DNA from: Roseovarius azorensis
GTDB lineage: Bacteria; Pseudomonadota; Alphaproteobacteria; Rhodobacterales; Rhodobacteraceae
Direction of reading: 5' to 3'
Length of the DNA stretch: 64,000 bases
NCBI RefSeq assembly: GCF_900109455.1
Contig: NZ_FOAG01000003.1
Span: 282,978 to 346,977, forward strand
The position numbers were made by a program, and so were the translations under genes. This document shows positions 43,547-52,672 of the stretch, in pieces (position 1 is the first letter of the stretch; each line of letters opens with the position of its first letter). The notes beneath the pieces were generated by a model that saw only the letters and a list, made by a program, of their open reading frames with translations, was not told where the DNA came from and did not search any database.

Positions 43547-46414
43547 TCAGCCCTTGGTCCTCAGCCCCATCAGGGCCGCGGCAAAAGGATTGTCGGGATC
43601 AATCCGATCCTTCTTCTCCGGTCGCGCGCTGAAACTCTTGGCGCCCTGCTCCTCACGCCCTTCGCGCGGCTTGCCCTTGCCCGGCTTGCCCTTGGGCTTG
43701 CCGGGACGCCCCTGCTTGCCCCGATCCCCCGCAGCATTCGGCGCGCCGCGTGCGCCCTGCGCGGGGCGCTCGCCTCGGGGCCGATGGGCGCGCGGCGCCC
43801 AGGCGAAGGTATAGAAAACCTCCACTTCCGGCGCGGCAACCTCGGGCGTCTCGCCGGGGGGCAGTTCTTCCTCGGGCGTCTCGGCAATCCCGGCGGGCAC
43901 CTCTGCCTGCGCGGCAGGCTCTGCCAGGAACGCGGCTTCGCCCGTGTCCGCAATCTCCGCCGCCGCATCGCCCACCGTCGTCTCTGTCACCTCAGCCGCA
44001 TCGGCGGGCGCTTCGGCGATGGCCTGATCCACCGGCTTGACCTTTTCGCGCTCACCGCGCTCTGCCTTGTAGCCCAGCCCCTGCATCAACCCGGCGAACT
44101 GCTCCAGCGTCATGCCGGTGATCGACAGCATGTCTGCCTTGGCCTCGAACCCGCCACGCGTGTCCTCGCCGCGCAGCATGTCCGCCAGCCGCTCCAGCAT
44201 GTCGATGCGAATCGCCCGCTCGCCCGCCGCGCGGTAGCCCGCCATGGTAAAATAACCCTTGGGCGCATGGTCATGCGCAGGCACCGTCACCAGACCCGGC
44301 GGCGGCGCCTCGGGGAATTCGTCCAGCCCGTTGCTCAGCGACCACAGCACCAGCCGCAGCCGCGTCGGCGCGGGCTTGAGCAGCAGCGGCAGGAACACCG
44401 TGAACTGCCCGAACCGGATACCATGCTTGCGCAGCGCGCCACGCGCCTCCTGATCCAGCGCCTTGACCTCACCGGCCACCTCGCCGCGCGGCAGGATGCC
44501 GTAGCCCTCGACCATGCGAAACCCGAACCCCCGCGCCAGACCGCTCAGTGTCTCGTCGCGCTGAATGTTCAGCAGCGGCTCGAACAGCGTCGCGATCTTG
44601 CGGTCGATGAAATGCTGCAACCGGCGCTGCACCTTGGCGGCCACATCCGCCCCCGCCTCGTCATCGACAAAGGCAACGACCTGCGGCTTGAGCGCATCGG
44701 CCCCGGCGGTCAGCTTGCCCACCGCCTCCTTGCCCCACAAAAGCCCGCCCTGCTCGGTGAAATCGATCTCGGTATCGGGCGCGTTGTAAAACCGGTCCGC
44801 CTTGAGATGGAAATGCGGTGCGAGCGCCTGCAAACTCGCCTGCTGCAAGGTGCGCGCCTCGTTTCCCGCCGCCGTCCTGTCCTGAACAAAGCGGAACCCG
44901 GCGAGCCGTCCGACGAATTCACCCTCGACGGTCACATCGCCTGTCTCGTTTACCTCGGCCACCATGGCCTCCTTCTGCTTGAGCCGTCGCAAGAGCACGG
45001 ATGTGCGCCGGTCCACAAATCTCTGGGTCAGCGCCCCATGCAGCGCGTCCGACAGGCGGTCTTCTACCGCGCGTGTCGCGCCGCGCCAATGGTTTTCGTC
45101 ATCGACCCAGCCTTTTCGCTGCGCCACATAGGTCCATGTGCGGATATATGCCAACCGCTTCGACAGCGTGTCGATATCGCCATCGGTGCGGTCTATGCGC
45201 CGGACCTGCCCGGCCAGCCAGTCGTCGGGCACCCGCCCGAACTCCACCAGATCGCAGAATATCCTTTCCAGCAGACCCGCATGCTCGGCCGCGCTGATAC
45301 CCCGGAAATCTGGAATGCGGCACACATCCCACAACAGCCGCACCGCCTGCGCGTCGCTGGCGCGGCGCGCCACGTCGGGCAACTCTGCCAGCGCCTTGAG
45401 CGCGCCCAGATCGTCCGCCTCGCGGGCGCGCGCCAGCAACTCGTGCTCGGGCCGCGCCTCCAGCGATGCGATCAGCGCCGCCGTCGAGCCGTATGCCAGC
45501 CGCGCATTGCGCCATTCCAGCTTGCGGACGGGGGCAAAACGATGCTCGGTGATCGCCTGCGCCAGTTCCGGGTCCAGGTCGGGCGCCTCGCCCGTCACCC
45601 CGAACGTCCCATGGCTCATCCCCCGCCCCGCGCGCCCGGCGATCTGACCCAGCTCATTTGGCTGCAACTGCCGCATCCTGCGTCCGTCGAACTTGGTCAG
45701 CGACGAAAACGCCACATGGTCGATGTCCAGGTTCAACCCCATCCCGATGGCGTCCGTCGCCACCAGGTAATCGACATCGCCATTCTGATAGAGATCGACC
45801 TGCGCATTGCGGGTGCGCGGGCTGAGCGCCCCCATCACCACCGCGGCACCTCCCTTCTGCCGTCGCAGCAATTCGGCGATCGCATAGACGTTCTCGACCG
45901 AGAACCCGACGATGGCGCTGCGTGCGGGCATCCTCGCGATCTTCTTCGGCCCGCTGTAACTCAGCTGCGACATCCGCTCGCGGCTCAGGAACTCGACCCC
46001 CGGCACCAGCGCCGCAATCGTGGGCCGCATCGTGTGACTGCCCAGGAACTGCGTCTCGCGCAGCCCCCGCATCCTGAGCAGCCGGTCGGTGAACACATGC
46101 CCGCGCTCGGGATCGGCGCAAAGCTGAATCTCGTCCACCGCCACGAAATCCGCGCCCATCCCCTCGGGCATCGCCTCGACCGTGCAGACCCAGTATTGCG
46201 TGCGCTCGGGCACGATCCGTTCCTCGCCGGTCACAAGCGCCACAACAGAAGGCCCGCGAACGGCGACGATCTTGTCATAGACCTCGCGCGCCAGCAGACG
46301 CAGCGGCAGGCCGATGATCCCGGTCCGGTATCCCAGCATCCGCTCGATCGCGTAATGCGTCTTGCCGGTATTGGTCGGGCCCAGAACCGCAAGGGTTCTT
46401 GACTGATCAGACAT
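43547..46414 (-). CDS. Suv3-like DExH RNA/DNA helicase
   Basis: The product has 955 residues. It has Walker A GPTNTGKT (12-19), the DEIQ box (94-97, VAVDEIQLCAD), motif Ia GIIGLPLRLLAREVYD, and motif VI QIAGRAGRGMSHG. The SUV3 C-terminal domain follows. The last ~170 residues are Glu/Ala-rich, then Lys/Arg/Gly-rich and disordered (RGKQGRPGKPKGKPGKGK), a likely RNA-binding tail. Mitochondrial SUV3 works with a degradosome; the bacterial homologues are little studied. It is coupled to the S4 RNA-binding gene downstream. Confidence 0.88.
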   Translation of the reverse strand: MSDQSRTLAVLGPTNTGKTHYAIERMLGYRTGIIGLPLRLLAREVYDKIVAVRGPSVVALVTGEERIVPERTQYWVCTVEAMPEGMGADFVAVDEIQLCADPERGHVFTDRLLRMRGLRETQFLGSHTMRPTIAALVPGVEFLSRERMSQLSYSGPKKIARMPARSAIVGFSVENVYAIAELLRRQKGGAAVVMGALSPRTRNAQVDLYQNGDVDYLVATDAIGMGLNLDIDHVAFSSLTKFDGRRMRQLQPNELGQIAGRAGRGMSHGTFGVTGEAPDLDPELAQAITEHRFAPVRKLEWRNARLAYGSTAALIASLEARPEHELLARAREADDLGALKALAELPDVARRASDAQAVRLLWDVCRIPDFRGISAAEHAGLLERIFCDLVEFGRVPDDWLAGQVRRIDRTDGDIDTLSKRLAYIRTWTYVAQRKGWVDDENHWRGATRAVEDRLSDALHGALTQRFVDRRTSVLLRRLKQKEAMVAEVNETGDVTVEGEFVGRLAGFRFVQDRTAAGNEARTLQQASLQALAPHFHLKADRFYNAPDTEIDFTEQGGLLWGKEAVGKLTAGADALKPQVVAFVDDEAGADVAAKVQRRLQHFIDRKIATLFEPLLNIQRDETLSGLARGFGFRMVEGYGILPRGEVAGEVKALDQEARGALRKHGIRFGQFTVFLPLLLKPAPTRLRLVLWSLSNGLDEFPEAPPPGLVTVPAHDHAPKGYFTMAGYRAAGERAIRIDMLERLADMLRGEDTRGGFEAKADMLSITGMTLEQFAGLMQGLGYKAERGEREKVKPVDQAIAEAPADAAEVTETTVGDAAAEIADTGEAAFLAEPAAQAEVPAGIAETPEEELPPGETPEVAAPEVEVFYTFAWAPRAHRPRGERPAQGARGAPNAAGDRGKQGRPGKPKGKPGKGKPREGREEQGAKSFSARPEKKDRIDPDNPFAAALMGLRTKG

Positions 46415-46435
46415 CCGCCGCCTTTCTTGTCCTGT

Positions 46436-47008
46436 TCAGAGATCCCTGCCGCCCAGTTCGCGGCGCACACGTTCCAGCGCGCTGGTTACGTCCTCGTGAT
46501 GCGGATGTATAGCCAGCGCGCGCAAAAAGGCCTCCTGCGCCAGATCGTGCTGGCCCGTCTCCTCCAGCAGAACGCCCAGACCGAAGATCGCATTGTAATG
46601 GCGCGGCTCCAGCGCCAGCGCATGCTCGATGTCATTGAGCGCGAGACCATAGCGTTGCTGCTTGAAGAACGCGACCGAGCGCAGATGCCAGGCCTCGGCG
46701 AAATCCGGCGCATGGTCGATGAGCGCGCTCAGATGTTCGACCGCCCTTGCGGAATCGCCCGCCTCCAGCGCATCCTCGCCACGCCGCAGCAGCAGATCCA
46801 TCGCCGCCGAACCGGATTTCGCGAATTCCAGGTCGATCTCGGCGGCGATCCGCCGCGCGTCCTGCGGCTCGGCTTCGGCCAGCTGTTCAAACAACCCGTC
46901 CAGCCGCGCGTTCTCTGCCGCCGGGGCGGGTATGGAAAACGTTACTACCGCCAGAAATGCCGCGACGATACGGTTGAGATTGCGAATTGCTGCGCCCATA
47001 ACAGACAT
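46436..47008 (-). CDS. Exported TPR-repeat protein
   Basis: The product has 190 residues. A signal peptide (about 1-31, IVAAFLAVVTFSIPAPAA) precedes three to four tetratricopeptide units: DLLLRRGEDALEAGDSARAVEHLSALIDHAP, AEAWHLRSVAFFKQQRYGLALNDIEHALALEP and YNAIFGLGVLLEETGQHDLAQEAFLRALAIHP. It is probably a periplasmic scaffold. ATG 47008 gives the signal peptide; the frame is open far upstream as a shadow of the hydrolase gene. It lies 21 bases before the helicase start on the same strand. Confidence 0.85.
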   Translation of the reverse strand: MSVMGAAIRNLNRIVAAFLAVVTFSIPAPAAENARLDGLFEQLAEAEPQDARRIAAEIDLEFAKSGSAAMDLLLRRGEDALEAGDSARAVEHLSALIDHAPDFAEAWHLRSVAFFKQQRYGLALNDIEHALALEPRHYNAIFGLGVLLEETGQHDLAQEAFLRALAIHPHHEDVTSALERVRRELGGRDL

Positions 47009-47069
47009 GAGTTTAACGCAGATTGCCGGGATGAAAACCCCGACATCGCAATTGTGAAAGGAAGCGCAG

Positions 47070-47360
47070 ATGAGCGACGTGATTTCCGCGGCCGTAACCG
47101 CCCTCAACGACAAGATGGGCGGCGAAGGCTTTGACGGCATCGCCAAATTCGTGATCGAGGGCGAAGGCGCCATCGTCATCGACGAGAACGGTGCGCGCGC
47201 CGCCGAGGACGAGGCCGATGTGACGCTCAGTGCCGATGCCGACACGTTCGAATCGATCCTCAAGGGCGATCTCGACCCCACCGCCGCCTTCATGTCCGGC
47301 CGCCTCAGCGTCGATGGCGACATGGGCCTCGCGATGAAGCTGGGCAGCGTCCTGGCCTGA
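47070..47360 (+). CDS. SCP2 sterol-carrier domain protein
   Basis: The product has 96 residues and is a stand-alone SCP2 fold. FVIEGEGAIVIDENGARAAEDEADVTLSADADTFESILKGDLDPTAAFMSGRLSVDGDMGLAMKLG is the family signature. It binds a lipid or acyl-CoA in the cytoplasm. Its stop overlaps the start of the alpha/beta hydrolase (TGATG), so the pair may act on the same lipid. The start ATG 47070 follows AAAGGAAGCGCAG. Confidence 0.92.
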   Translation: MSDVISAAVTALNDKMGGEGFDGIAKFVIEGEGAIVIDENGARAAEDEADVTLSADADTFESILKGDLDPTAAFMSGRLSVDGDMGLAMKLGSVLA

Positions 47361-48349
47361 TGCACGAGGCCCCGCTCCTTGCAGATCTGGCCGAGGGACC
47401 CGAGGGCGGCGCGGCATGGTGGCTGACCGCCGCCGATGGCGTGCGCATCCGGATCGGGGCATGGAACCGCGCGGGGCCCAGGGGCACGGTTCTGCTGTTT
47501 CCCGGCCGCACCGAATATATCGAGAAATACGGTCGCGCCGCCGCTGATCTTGCCGCCTGCGGTTATGCCACGCTGGTGATCGACTGGCGCGGTCAGGGTC
47601 TCTCGGACCGGCTGCTCGACGACCCCATGCCGGGCCATGTGCATCATTTCGCCGACTACCAGCTTGATGTCGCTGCGATGACCGACGCGGCGCGGCGTCT
47701 CGACCTGCCGCGCCCTTGGCACCTTCTGGCGCATTCCATGGGCGGCGGCATCGGCCTGCGCGCGGTGATGCTGGGGCTCGACGTGCAGGACTGCGCCTTT
47801 TCCAGCCCGATGTGGGGCATCAGGATGGCCGACGCCCTGCGCCCGGTGGCGTGGTCGCTGTCCTGGAGCAGCCGGCAACTGGGCATGAGCCATTTCTACG
47901 CCCCCGGCACGGCGGGCGAGCATTACGTGCTGACCGAACCGTTCGAGACCAACAAGCTGACCAACGATCCCGAGATGTATGACTACATGGCGCGCCAGCT
48001 TCGCGCCCATCCCGAACTGGGCCTTGGCGGCCCCAGCCTGCGCTGGCTGCACGAGGCGCTGCGCGAGACCCGCGACCTGGCCCGCCGCCCCTCACCCGAT
48101 CTGCCCTGCCTGACCATCCTCGGCAGCGACGAACAGATCGTCGACGTGCCCCGCGTGCTGGAACGCATGGCGCGCTGGCCCGGCGGCCACCTGGAAATGG
48201 TCGAGGGCGGGCGGCACGAGACGCTGATGGACACCCCCGAGACGCGGGCGCGGCTCTTTACCCTGCTCTGCCGCTTCTATGGCCGCTCCGGCAGCGCGAA
48301 CGCTACTCGTCCCGCACCACCGGCGAGCGCTGTTCTCCAAGCCCGCTGA
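47360..48349 (+). CDS. Alpha/beta hydrolase, lysophospholipase-like
   Basis: The product has 329 residues. LLFPGRTEYIEKYGRAAADLAACGYATLVIDWRGQGLSDRL and the nucleophile elbow HSMGG (Ser126) are typical of the PldB/monoglyceride lipase group. The acid and His are plausibly in TILGSDEQIVD and GGRHETLMD. It is coupled to the SCP2 gene. Its 3' end overlaps the convergent FAH-family gene by 47 bases. The lipid substrate is inferred from family and neighbour. Confidence 0.88.
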   Translation: MHEAPLLADLAEGPEGGAAWWLTAADGVRIRIGAWNRAGPRGTVLLFPGRTEYIEKYGRAAADLAACGYATLVIDWRGQGLSDRLLDDPMPGHVHHFADYQLDVAAMTDAARRLDLPRPWHLLAHSMGGGIGLRAVMLGLDVQDCAFSSPMWGIRMADALRPVAWSLSWSSRQLGMSHFYAPGTAGEHYVLTEPFETNKLTNDPEMYDYMARQLRAHPELGLGGPSLRWLHEALRETRDLARRPSPDLPCLTILGSDEQIVDVPRVLERMARWPGGHLEMVEGGRHETLMDTPETRARLFTLLCRFYGRSGSANATRPAPPASAVLQAR

Positions 48350-49133
48350 TCCGCAATACCATCTCGTCCCCCTCGGCCAGATAGCGCGGCGGCTTGTGAC
48401 CCATGCCCACGCCCGGCGGCGTGCCGGTGGCGATCACGTCGCCCGGCTCCAGCGTCATCAGCTCGCTCAGATAGGCGACGATCTGCGCCACGGAAAAAAT
48501 CATGCGCCGCGTATTGCCGCTCTGCATCCGCACGCCATTGACCTCAACCGCCATGTCAAGCGCCTGCACGTCGTCCAACTCATCCGGCGTCACCAGCCAC
48601 GGCCCCATCGGCGCAAAGCTGTCACAGCTCTTGCCCTTGGTCCACTGCCCCGACCGCTCCAGTTGAAGCCCGCGTTCGGACACGTCATTGATGATCGTAT
48701 ACCCCGCCACATGTTCCGGCGCGCGTGCCTCGCTCACATATTTGGCGCGCCGCCCGATCACCACGCCCAGCTCCACCTCCCAGTCGCCCCTGACCGCACC
48801 GCGCGGCAGGCTCACCGGATCAAAGGGCCCGTTGATGGCCGAGGTCGCCTTGAGAAAGATCACCGGGTCCGCAGGGGGCCCCACGCCCAGTTCGGCGGCA
48901 TGGTCGGTATAATTCAGCCCGATGCAGATCAGCTTGCCGACCTGCGCCACCGGCGGCCCCAGCCGTGGCGCGCCGTCGACCAGCGGCAGGCTCTCGGGGT
49001 TCAGCCGCGGCAGATCGCCCAGCACCGCCCCCGCCAGATCCGGCAGCACACCCGACAGATCGCGCAACCGCCCCTCGGCATCCAGAACGCCGGGCCTTTC
49101 CTGCCCCGGCTCTCCATAACGTGCAAATTTCAT
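48303..49133 (-). CDS. Fumarylacetoacetate hydrolase (FAH) family protein
   Basis: The product has 276 residues. The core has ICIGLNYTDHAAELG, DWEVELGVVIGRRAKYV (metal-binding Glu residues), TIINDVSERG and GDVIATGTPPGVGMGHKPPRYLAEGDEM. Such enzymes cleave acylpyruvates or decarboxylate oxaloacetate-like diketo acids, using Mg2+. ATG 49133 (MKFARYG) is the family start; the frame runs open into the divergent pepF leader. Exact substrate unknown. Confidence 0.9.
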   Translation of the reverse strand: MKFARYGEPGQERPGVLDAEGRLRDLSGVLPDLAGAVLGDLPRLNPESLPLVDGAPRLGPPVAQVGKLICIGLNYTDHAAELGVGPPADPVIFLKATSAINGPFDPVSLPRGAVRGDWEVELGVVIGRRAKYVSEARAPEHVAGYTIINDVSERGLQLERSGQWTKGKSCDSFAPMGPWLVTPDELDDVQALDMAVEVNGVRMQSGNTRRMIFSVAQIVAYLSELMTLEPGDVIATGTPPGVGMGHKPPRYLAEGDEMVLRISGLGEQRSPVVRDE

Positions 49134-49260
49134 AGCCTGCAATCCCCTCTGATCTGCCGCCCACCCTATCCGGCACTGCGCGAATGGCAAGGGTTCCGGC
49201 CCTTGTGGCCCGCGCCCGCCCGGCCTATGTCTGGGCAAATTCACAACCCGAGGTGCCAAG

Positions 49261-51081
49261 ATGCTCAACCTGCCGTTTCCCGTCCGCGACGCCAACGCAA
49301 CATCAGGCAACAAGGATCTGGGCAAGCTGCCGGAATGGGATCTGAGCGACCTCTACACCGCCGAGGACGCCCCCGAGATCAGACGCGATCTCGACTGGCT
49401 GCAAACCGCCTGCGCCGATTTCGCCACCGATTACGAGGGCAAACTGGCCAGCCTCGACGCCGCTGGCCTGCTCAAATGTCTGCACCGTGACGAAAAGATC
49501 AGCAATATCGCGGGCCGCATCATGTCCTTTGCCGGGCTGCGCTACTATCAGCTGACCATCGACGGCGGGCGGGCGAAATTCATGTCCGACTGCCAGGAAA
49601 AGGTCACCAACTACACCACCCCGCTCGTCTTCTTCTCGCTCGAACTGAACCGGCTGGACGAGGCGGCGCTGACGCGGATGTATGCGCAGAACGCCGATCT
49701 CGCCCGCTACAAACCCGTGCTCGACCGCATCCGCGCGATGAAACCCTACCAACTGTCCGATGAGCTGGAAAAATTCCTGCACGATCTGGGCGTGGTGGGC
49801 GACGCCTGGGAACGGCTCTTTGACGAAACCATCGCCGGGCTCGGCTTTACCGTCGAGGGCGAGGAGATGGGCATCGAAAGCACGCTCAACCTGCTGACCG
49901 ATCCCGACCGCGCCAAACGCGAGGCTGCGGCACGCGAACTGGCGCGCGTCTTTGGCGAGAATATCCGCACCTTCGCCCGCGTCCACAACACCACCGCCAA
50001 GGAAAAAGAGGTCATCGACCGCTGGCGCAGGATGCCTGCCCCCCAGACCGCGCGCCACCTCTCCAACGATGTCGAACCCGAGGTGGTCGAGGCGCTGCGC
50101 AACGCAGTCACCGCCGCCTATCCCAGGCTCAGCCACCGCTACTATGAGCTGAAACGCAAATGGCTGGGGCTCGATCGCATGCAGATCTGGGACCGCAACG
50201 CCCCCCTGCCGATGGAGGAACCCCGCATCGTCGGCTGGGATGCGGCGCGCGACACGGTGATGGGCGCCTATGCCGCCTTCGATCCGCGCATGGCCGATCT
50301 GGCGCACCCCTTCTTCGACAAGGGCTGGATCGACGCGGGCGTGAAACCGGGCAAGGCGCCGGGCGCCTTTGCCCATCCCACGGTCACCGATGTCCACCCC
50401 TACGTGATGCTCAACTACCTGGGCAAACCGCGCGACGTGATGACGCTGGCGCATGAGCTGGGGCACGGCGTGCATCAGCGCCTCGCCGCCGCTCAGGGCG
50501 AACTGCTGGCCTCGACCCCCCTCACCCTCGCGGAAACCGCCAGCGTGTTCGGCGAAATGCTCACCTTCCGCCGGATGCTGGCGGGCGCGAAAACCGACGC
50601 CGAACGCAAGGTGCTGCTCGCGGGCAAGGTCGAGGACATGATCAACACCGTGGTCCGCCAGATCGCGTTCTACGATTTCGAATGCAAACTCCACGCCGCC
50701 CGCCGCGAGGGCGAACTCACCCCTGACGACATCAACGCCCTCTGGATGTCGGTGCAGGCCGAATCCCTCGGGCCGGCCTTCGACTTCATGCCGGGGTATG
50801 AGACCTTCTGGGCCTATATCCCGCATTTCGTCCACTCGCCCTTCTACGTCTACGCCTATGCCTTCGGCGATGGCCTCGTGAACGCGCTCTACGCGGTCTA
50901 CGAGGAAAACCCCGACGGATTCCAGGACAAGTATTTCGAGATGCTCCGCGCAGGCGGCTCCAAACACCACAAGGACCTGCTCGCCCCCTTCGGCCTCGAC
51001 GCAAGCGATCCAGCCTTCTGGGACAAGGGCCTGTCGATGATCTCGGGGCTTATCGACGAGCTGGAGGCGATGGAGGGCTGA
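49261..51081 (+). CDS. pepF: M3-family oligoendopeptidase F
   Basis: The product has 606 residues. The zinc motif HELGH gives His398, Glu399 and His402, followed by the downstream Glu in LTLAETASVFGEMLTF. The N-terminal helical PepF domain includes EWDLSDLY. It degrades oligopeptides in the cytoplasm. It has the length and order of PepF rather than thimet oligopeptidases. A single-gene unit, divergent from the FAH gene. Confidence 0.94.
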   Translation: MLNLPFPVRDANATSGNKDLGKLPEWDLSDLYTAEDAPEIRRDLDWLQTACADFATDYEGKLASLDAAGLLKCLHRDEKISNIAGRIMSFAGLRYYQLTIDGGRAKFMSDCQEKVTNYTTPLVFFSLELNRLDEAALTRMYAQNADLARYKPVLDRIRAMKPYQLSDELEKFLHDLGVVGDAWERLFDETIAGLGFTVEGEEMGIESTLNLLTDPDRAKREAAARELARVFGENIRTFARVHNTTAKEKEVIDRWRRMPAPQTARHLSNDVEPEVVEALRNAVTAAYPRLSHRYYELKRKWLGLDRMQIWDRNAPLPMEEPRIVGWDAARDTVMGAYAAFDPRMADLAHPFFDKGWIDAGVKPGKAPGAFAHPTVTDVHPYVMLNYLGKPRDVMTLAHELGHGVHQRLAAAQGELLASTPLTLAETASVFGEMLTFRRMLAGAKTDAERKVLLAGKVEDMINTVVRQIAFYDFECKLHAARREGELTPDDINALWMSVQAESLGPAFDFMPGYETFWAYIPHFVHSPFYVYAYAFGDGLVNALYAVYEENPDGFQDKYFEMLRAGGSKHHKDLLAPFGLDASDPAFWDKGLSMISGLIDELEAMEG

Positions 51082-51172
51082 GCGCACCCGCGCGGCTTCA
51101 TCTGGCCGGAAATACCTCGGGGGGAATTGGCCGCAGGCCAAGGGGGGGCAGCGCCCCCAAACCCGGCCCGCC

Positions 51173-51442
51173 TCACTTCAACTGGCTGTCCTTCGATCCG
51201 CGCCGGTTGATGCCGCCGCGCGCCTGAAAGGCGCGGTCTCGCTCCTGCTGGCAGTCGATGCACAGCTTGACCCCCGGCAGCGCCGCACGCCGTGCCTCGG
51301 GGATCGGTTCCCCGCATTCCGCGCAATGCGTCAGGCTCTCGCCCTGCGGCCCGCGCCGCGCCTTGAGCCGCGCCAACTCGTCCGCGATCGACGCCTCGAT
51401 CTGTTCATTCACCGCGCCGTCGCGCGCCCATCCGCCGGCCAT
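51173..51442 (-). CDS. Small DksA/TraR-type zinc-finger protein
   Basis: The product has 89 residues. The C4 zinc finger is C40-AE-C43...C61-ID-C64 (THCAECGEPIPEARRAALPGVKLCIDCQ), as in DksA/TraR/YbiI. It lacks the long coiled-coil of DksA, so it is a short TraR-like form that may bind the RNA polymerase secondary channel. The C-terminus NRRGSKDSQLK is typical of the YbiI group. A single gene between convergent pepF and the lipoprotein hydrolase. Confidence 0.88.
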   Translation of the reverse strand: MAGGWARDGAVNEQIEASIADELARLKARRGPQGESLTHCAECGEPIPEARRAALPGVKLCIDCQQERDRAFQARGGINRRGSKDSQLK

Positions 51443-51508
51443 GCCGCTCTCCTGTCATCCGCGCCACAGTCTATGCGACGGGCCGGGCCGTGGTCAAACC
51501 CGCGCCGC

Positions 51509-52600
51509 TCAGCGCCGCGCCGCCTTGACCGAAGGCAGGGCCAGCGTCATGTCCCGCAGGAACACGCTGCCCCCCTGCGACGCCTGCCCGATGATCCCGT
51601 TGAGCACGCTGATCGCCGCGGGCGAGGTGACCGGCACGTAATGATTATAGGCTTCGCCATCCGAAAGCGCGGTAAAGTCGATCACCGTCACATCCGGGCG
51701 CTCGACCTCGTCGACGGCGTCGATCACCCCGAGACGCGGCTTGCGCCCGGTGATAAAGCCCGAGAGCGTCAGTGCCCGATCCGCCTTGGTGATAAAGATC
51801 AGGAACGGCTGCGGCAGCTTGCCGATCGCCTCGGCCTGACGCTGGAACACATCCGGGTCGATATCGGGCGACATCAGCACCACGCCGCTGATCCGGCTGA
51901 GCAGGGTGCGGTCGCCGCTCAGCGCGATCTGGCGCAGCGCCTCCATGGTCAGTTGCGCACCCATCGAATGGGCCAGCAGAAACACCTTGTCGCCCGGTCG
52001 CGCGGTCAGCCGCGTCAGCAACGCCGCCAGATCGTCGCGGGCATAGAGCACCGAATCGCGGTCATAGATATAGCCGCGCGGATCCCCCGCCGAAGGCCAC
52101 GAGAACAACAGCCCCGGCATGTCGATATCGAAATCGGTCTTGATCTGCGCCAGCCGGTACATCGCCTCGGAGAGCGTGTTGTTGTAGCCGTGAATATAGA
52201 CCAGCGTCTCGGTCCCCGCGCCGCCGCGGCGCATGTCCGCCAGCAACCGGTCCGGCCGGTCGAACACCTCGGTGCGCGTCACCACGAAATCCGTCGCCGC
52301 GTCGGGCGGACCCTCGGGCCATTCGATCCGTCCGACCTGATGGGTCGGCGGAATCGAGATATCGGCCCGGAAATAATGCAGCCCCTCCTTGCGCTCCAGC
52401 CCGAAGATCGGGCCGGTCTGATCCAGCTTGCGCCCGGTGGCCACGAAAACCGGCTGGATCGTGGCCGCCGGATCCGGGGCCGCGCGCATCGCTGTGACAC
52501 GCGGCGCGCAGGCCGCAAGCAGCACCATCGCCGCGCAGCACATCCAGCGCAGCACCAAGGTCTGCCGCCCCGCCCCAAATGTCTGCCCATGTTCAGCCAT
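51509..52600 (-). CDS. DUF900-type alpha/beta hydrolase, probable lipoprotein
   Basis: The product has 363 residues. The N-terminus has a hydrophobic stretch ending in LLAAC, a likely lipobox. The hydrolase core is ETLVYIHGYNNTLSEAMYRLAQIKTDFD and LLAHSMGAQLTMEALRQ with the nucleophile Ser in HSMG. DUF900 proteins are esterase-like and of unknown substrate. ATG 52600 follows AGGTGAATCGCG; an upstream GTG at 52612 overlaps the ribosome-binding site. It is probably attached to the envelope. Confidence 0.82.
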   Translation of the reverse strand: MAEHGQTFGAGRQTLVLRWMCCAAMVLLAACAPRVTAMRAAPDPAATIQPVFVATGRKLDQTGPIFGLERKEGLHYFRADISIPPTHQVGRIEWPEGPPDAATDFVVTRTEVFDRPDRLLADMRRGGAGTETLVYIHGYNNTLSEAMYRLAQIKTDFDIDMPGLLFSWPSAGDPRGYIYDRDSVLYARDDLAALLTRLTARPGDKVFLLAHSMGAQLTMEALRQIALSGDRTLLSRISGVVLMSPDIDPDVFQRQAEAIGKLPQPFLIFITKADRALTLSGFITGRKPRLGVIDAVDEVERPDVTVIDFTALSDGEAYNHYVPVTSPAAISVLNGIIGQASQGGSVFLRDMTLALPSVKAARR

Positions 52601-52672
52601 AACGCGATTCACCTGTCCCTATCTCCCGCCCGCAGGCGAGAGATAGGGGTTCCGCCACGCCGCGCCAAGCAT

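Noticed and set aside
43784..46402. Plus-strand open frame of 872 codons antisense to the Suv3-like helicase
   Set aside because: Composition is Arg/Gln/His-rich and no motif is present; the helicase strand has complete helicase motifs.
49303..51141. Minus-strand open frame of 612 codons antisense to pepF
   Set aside because: It mirrors the codon pattern of pepF and lacks any domain; pepF has an intact HEXXH site.
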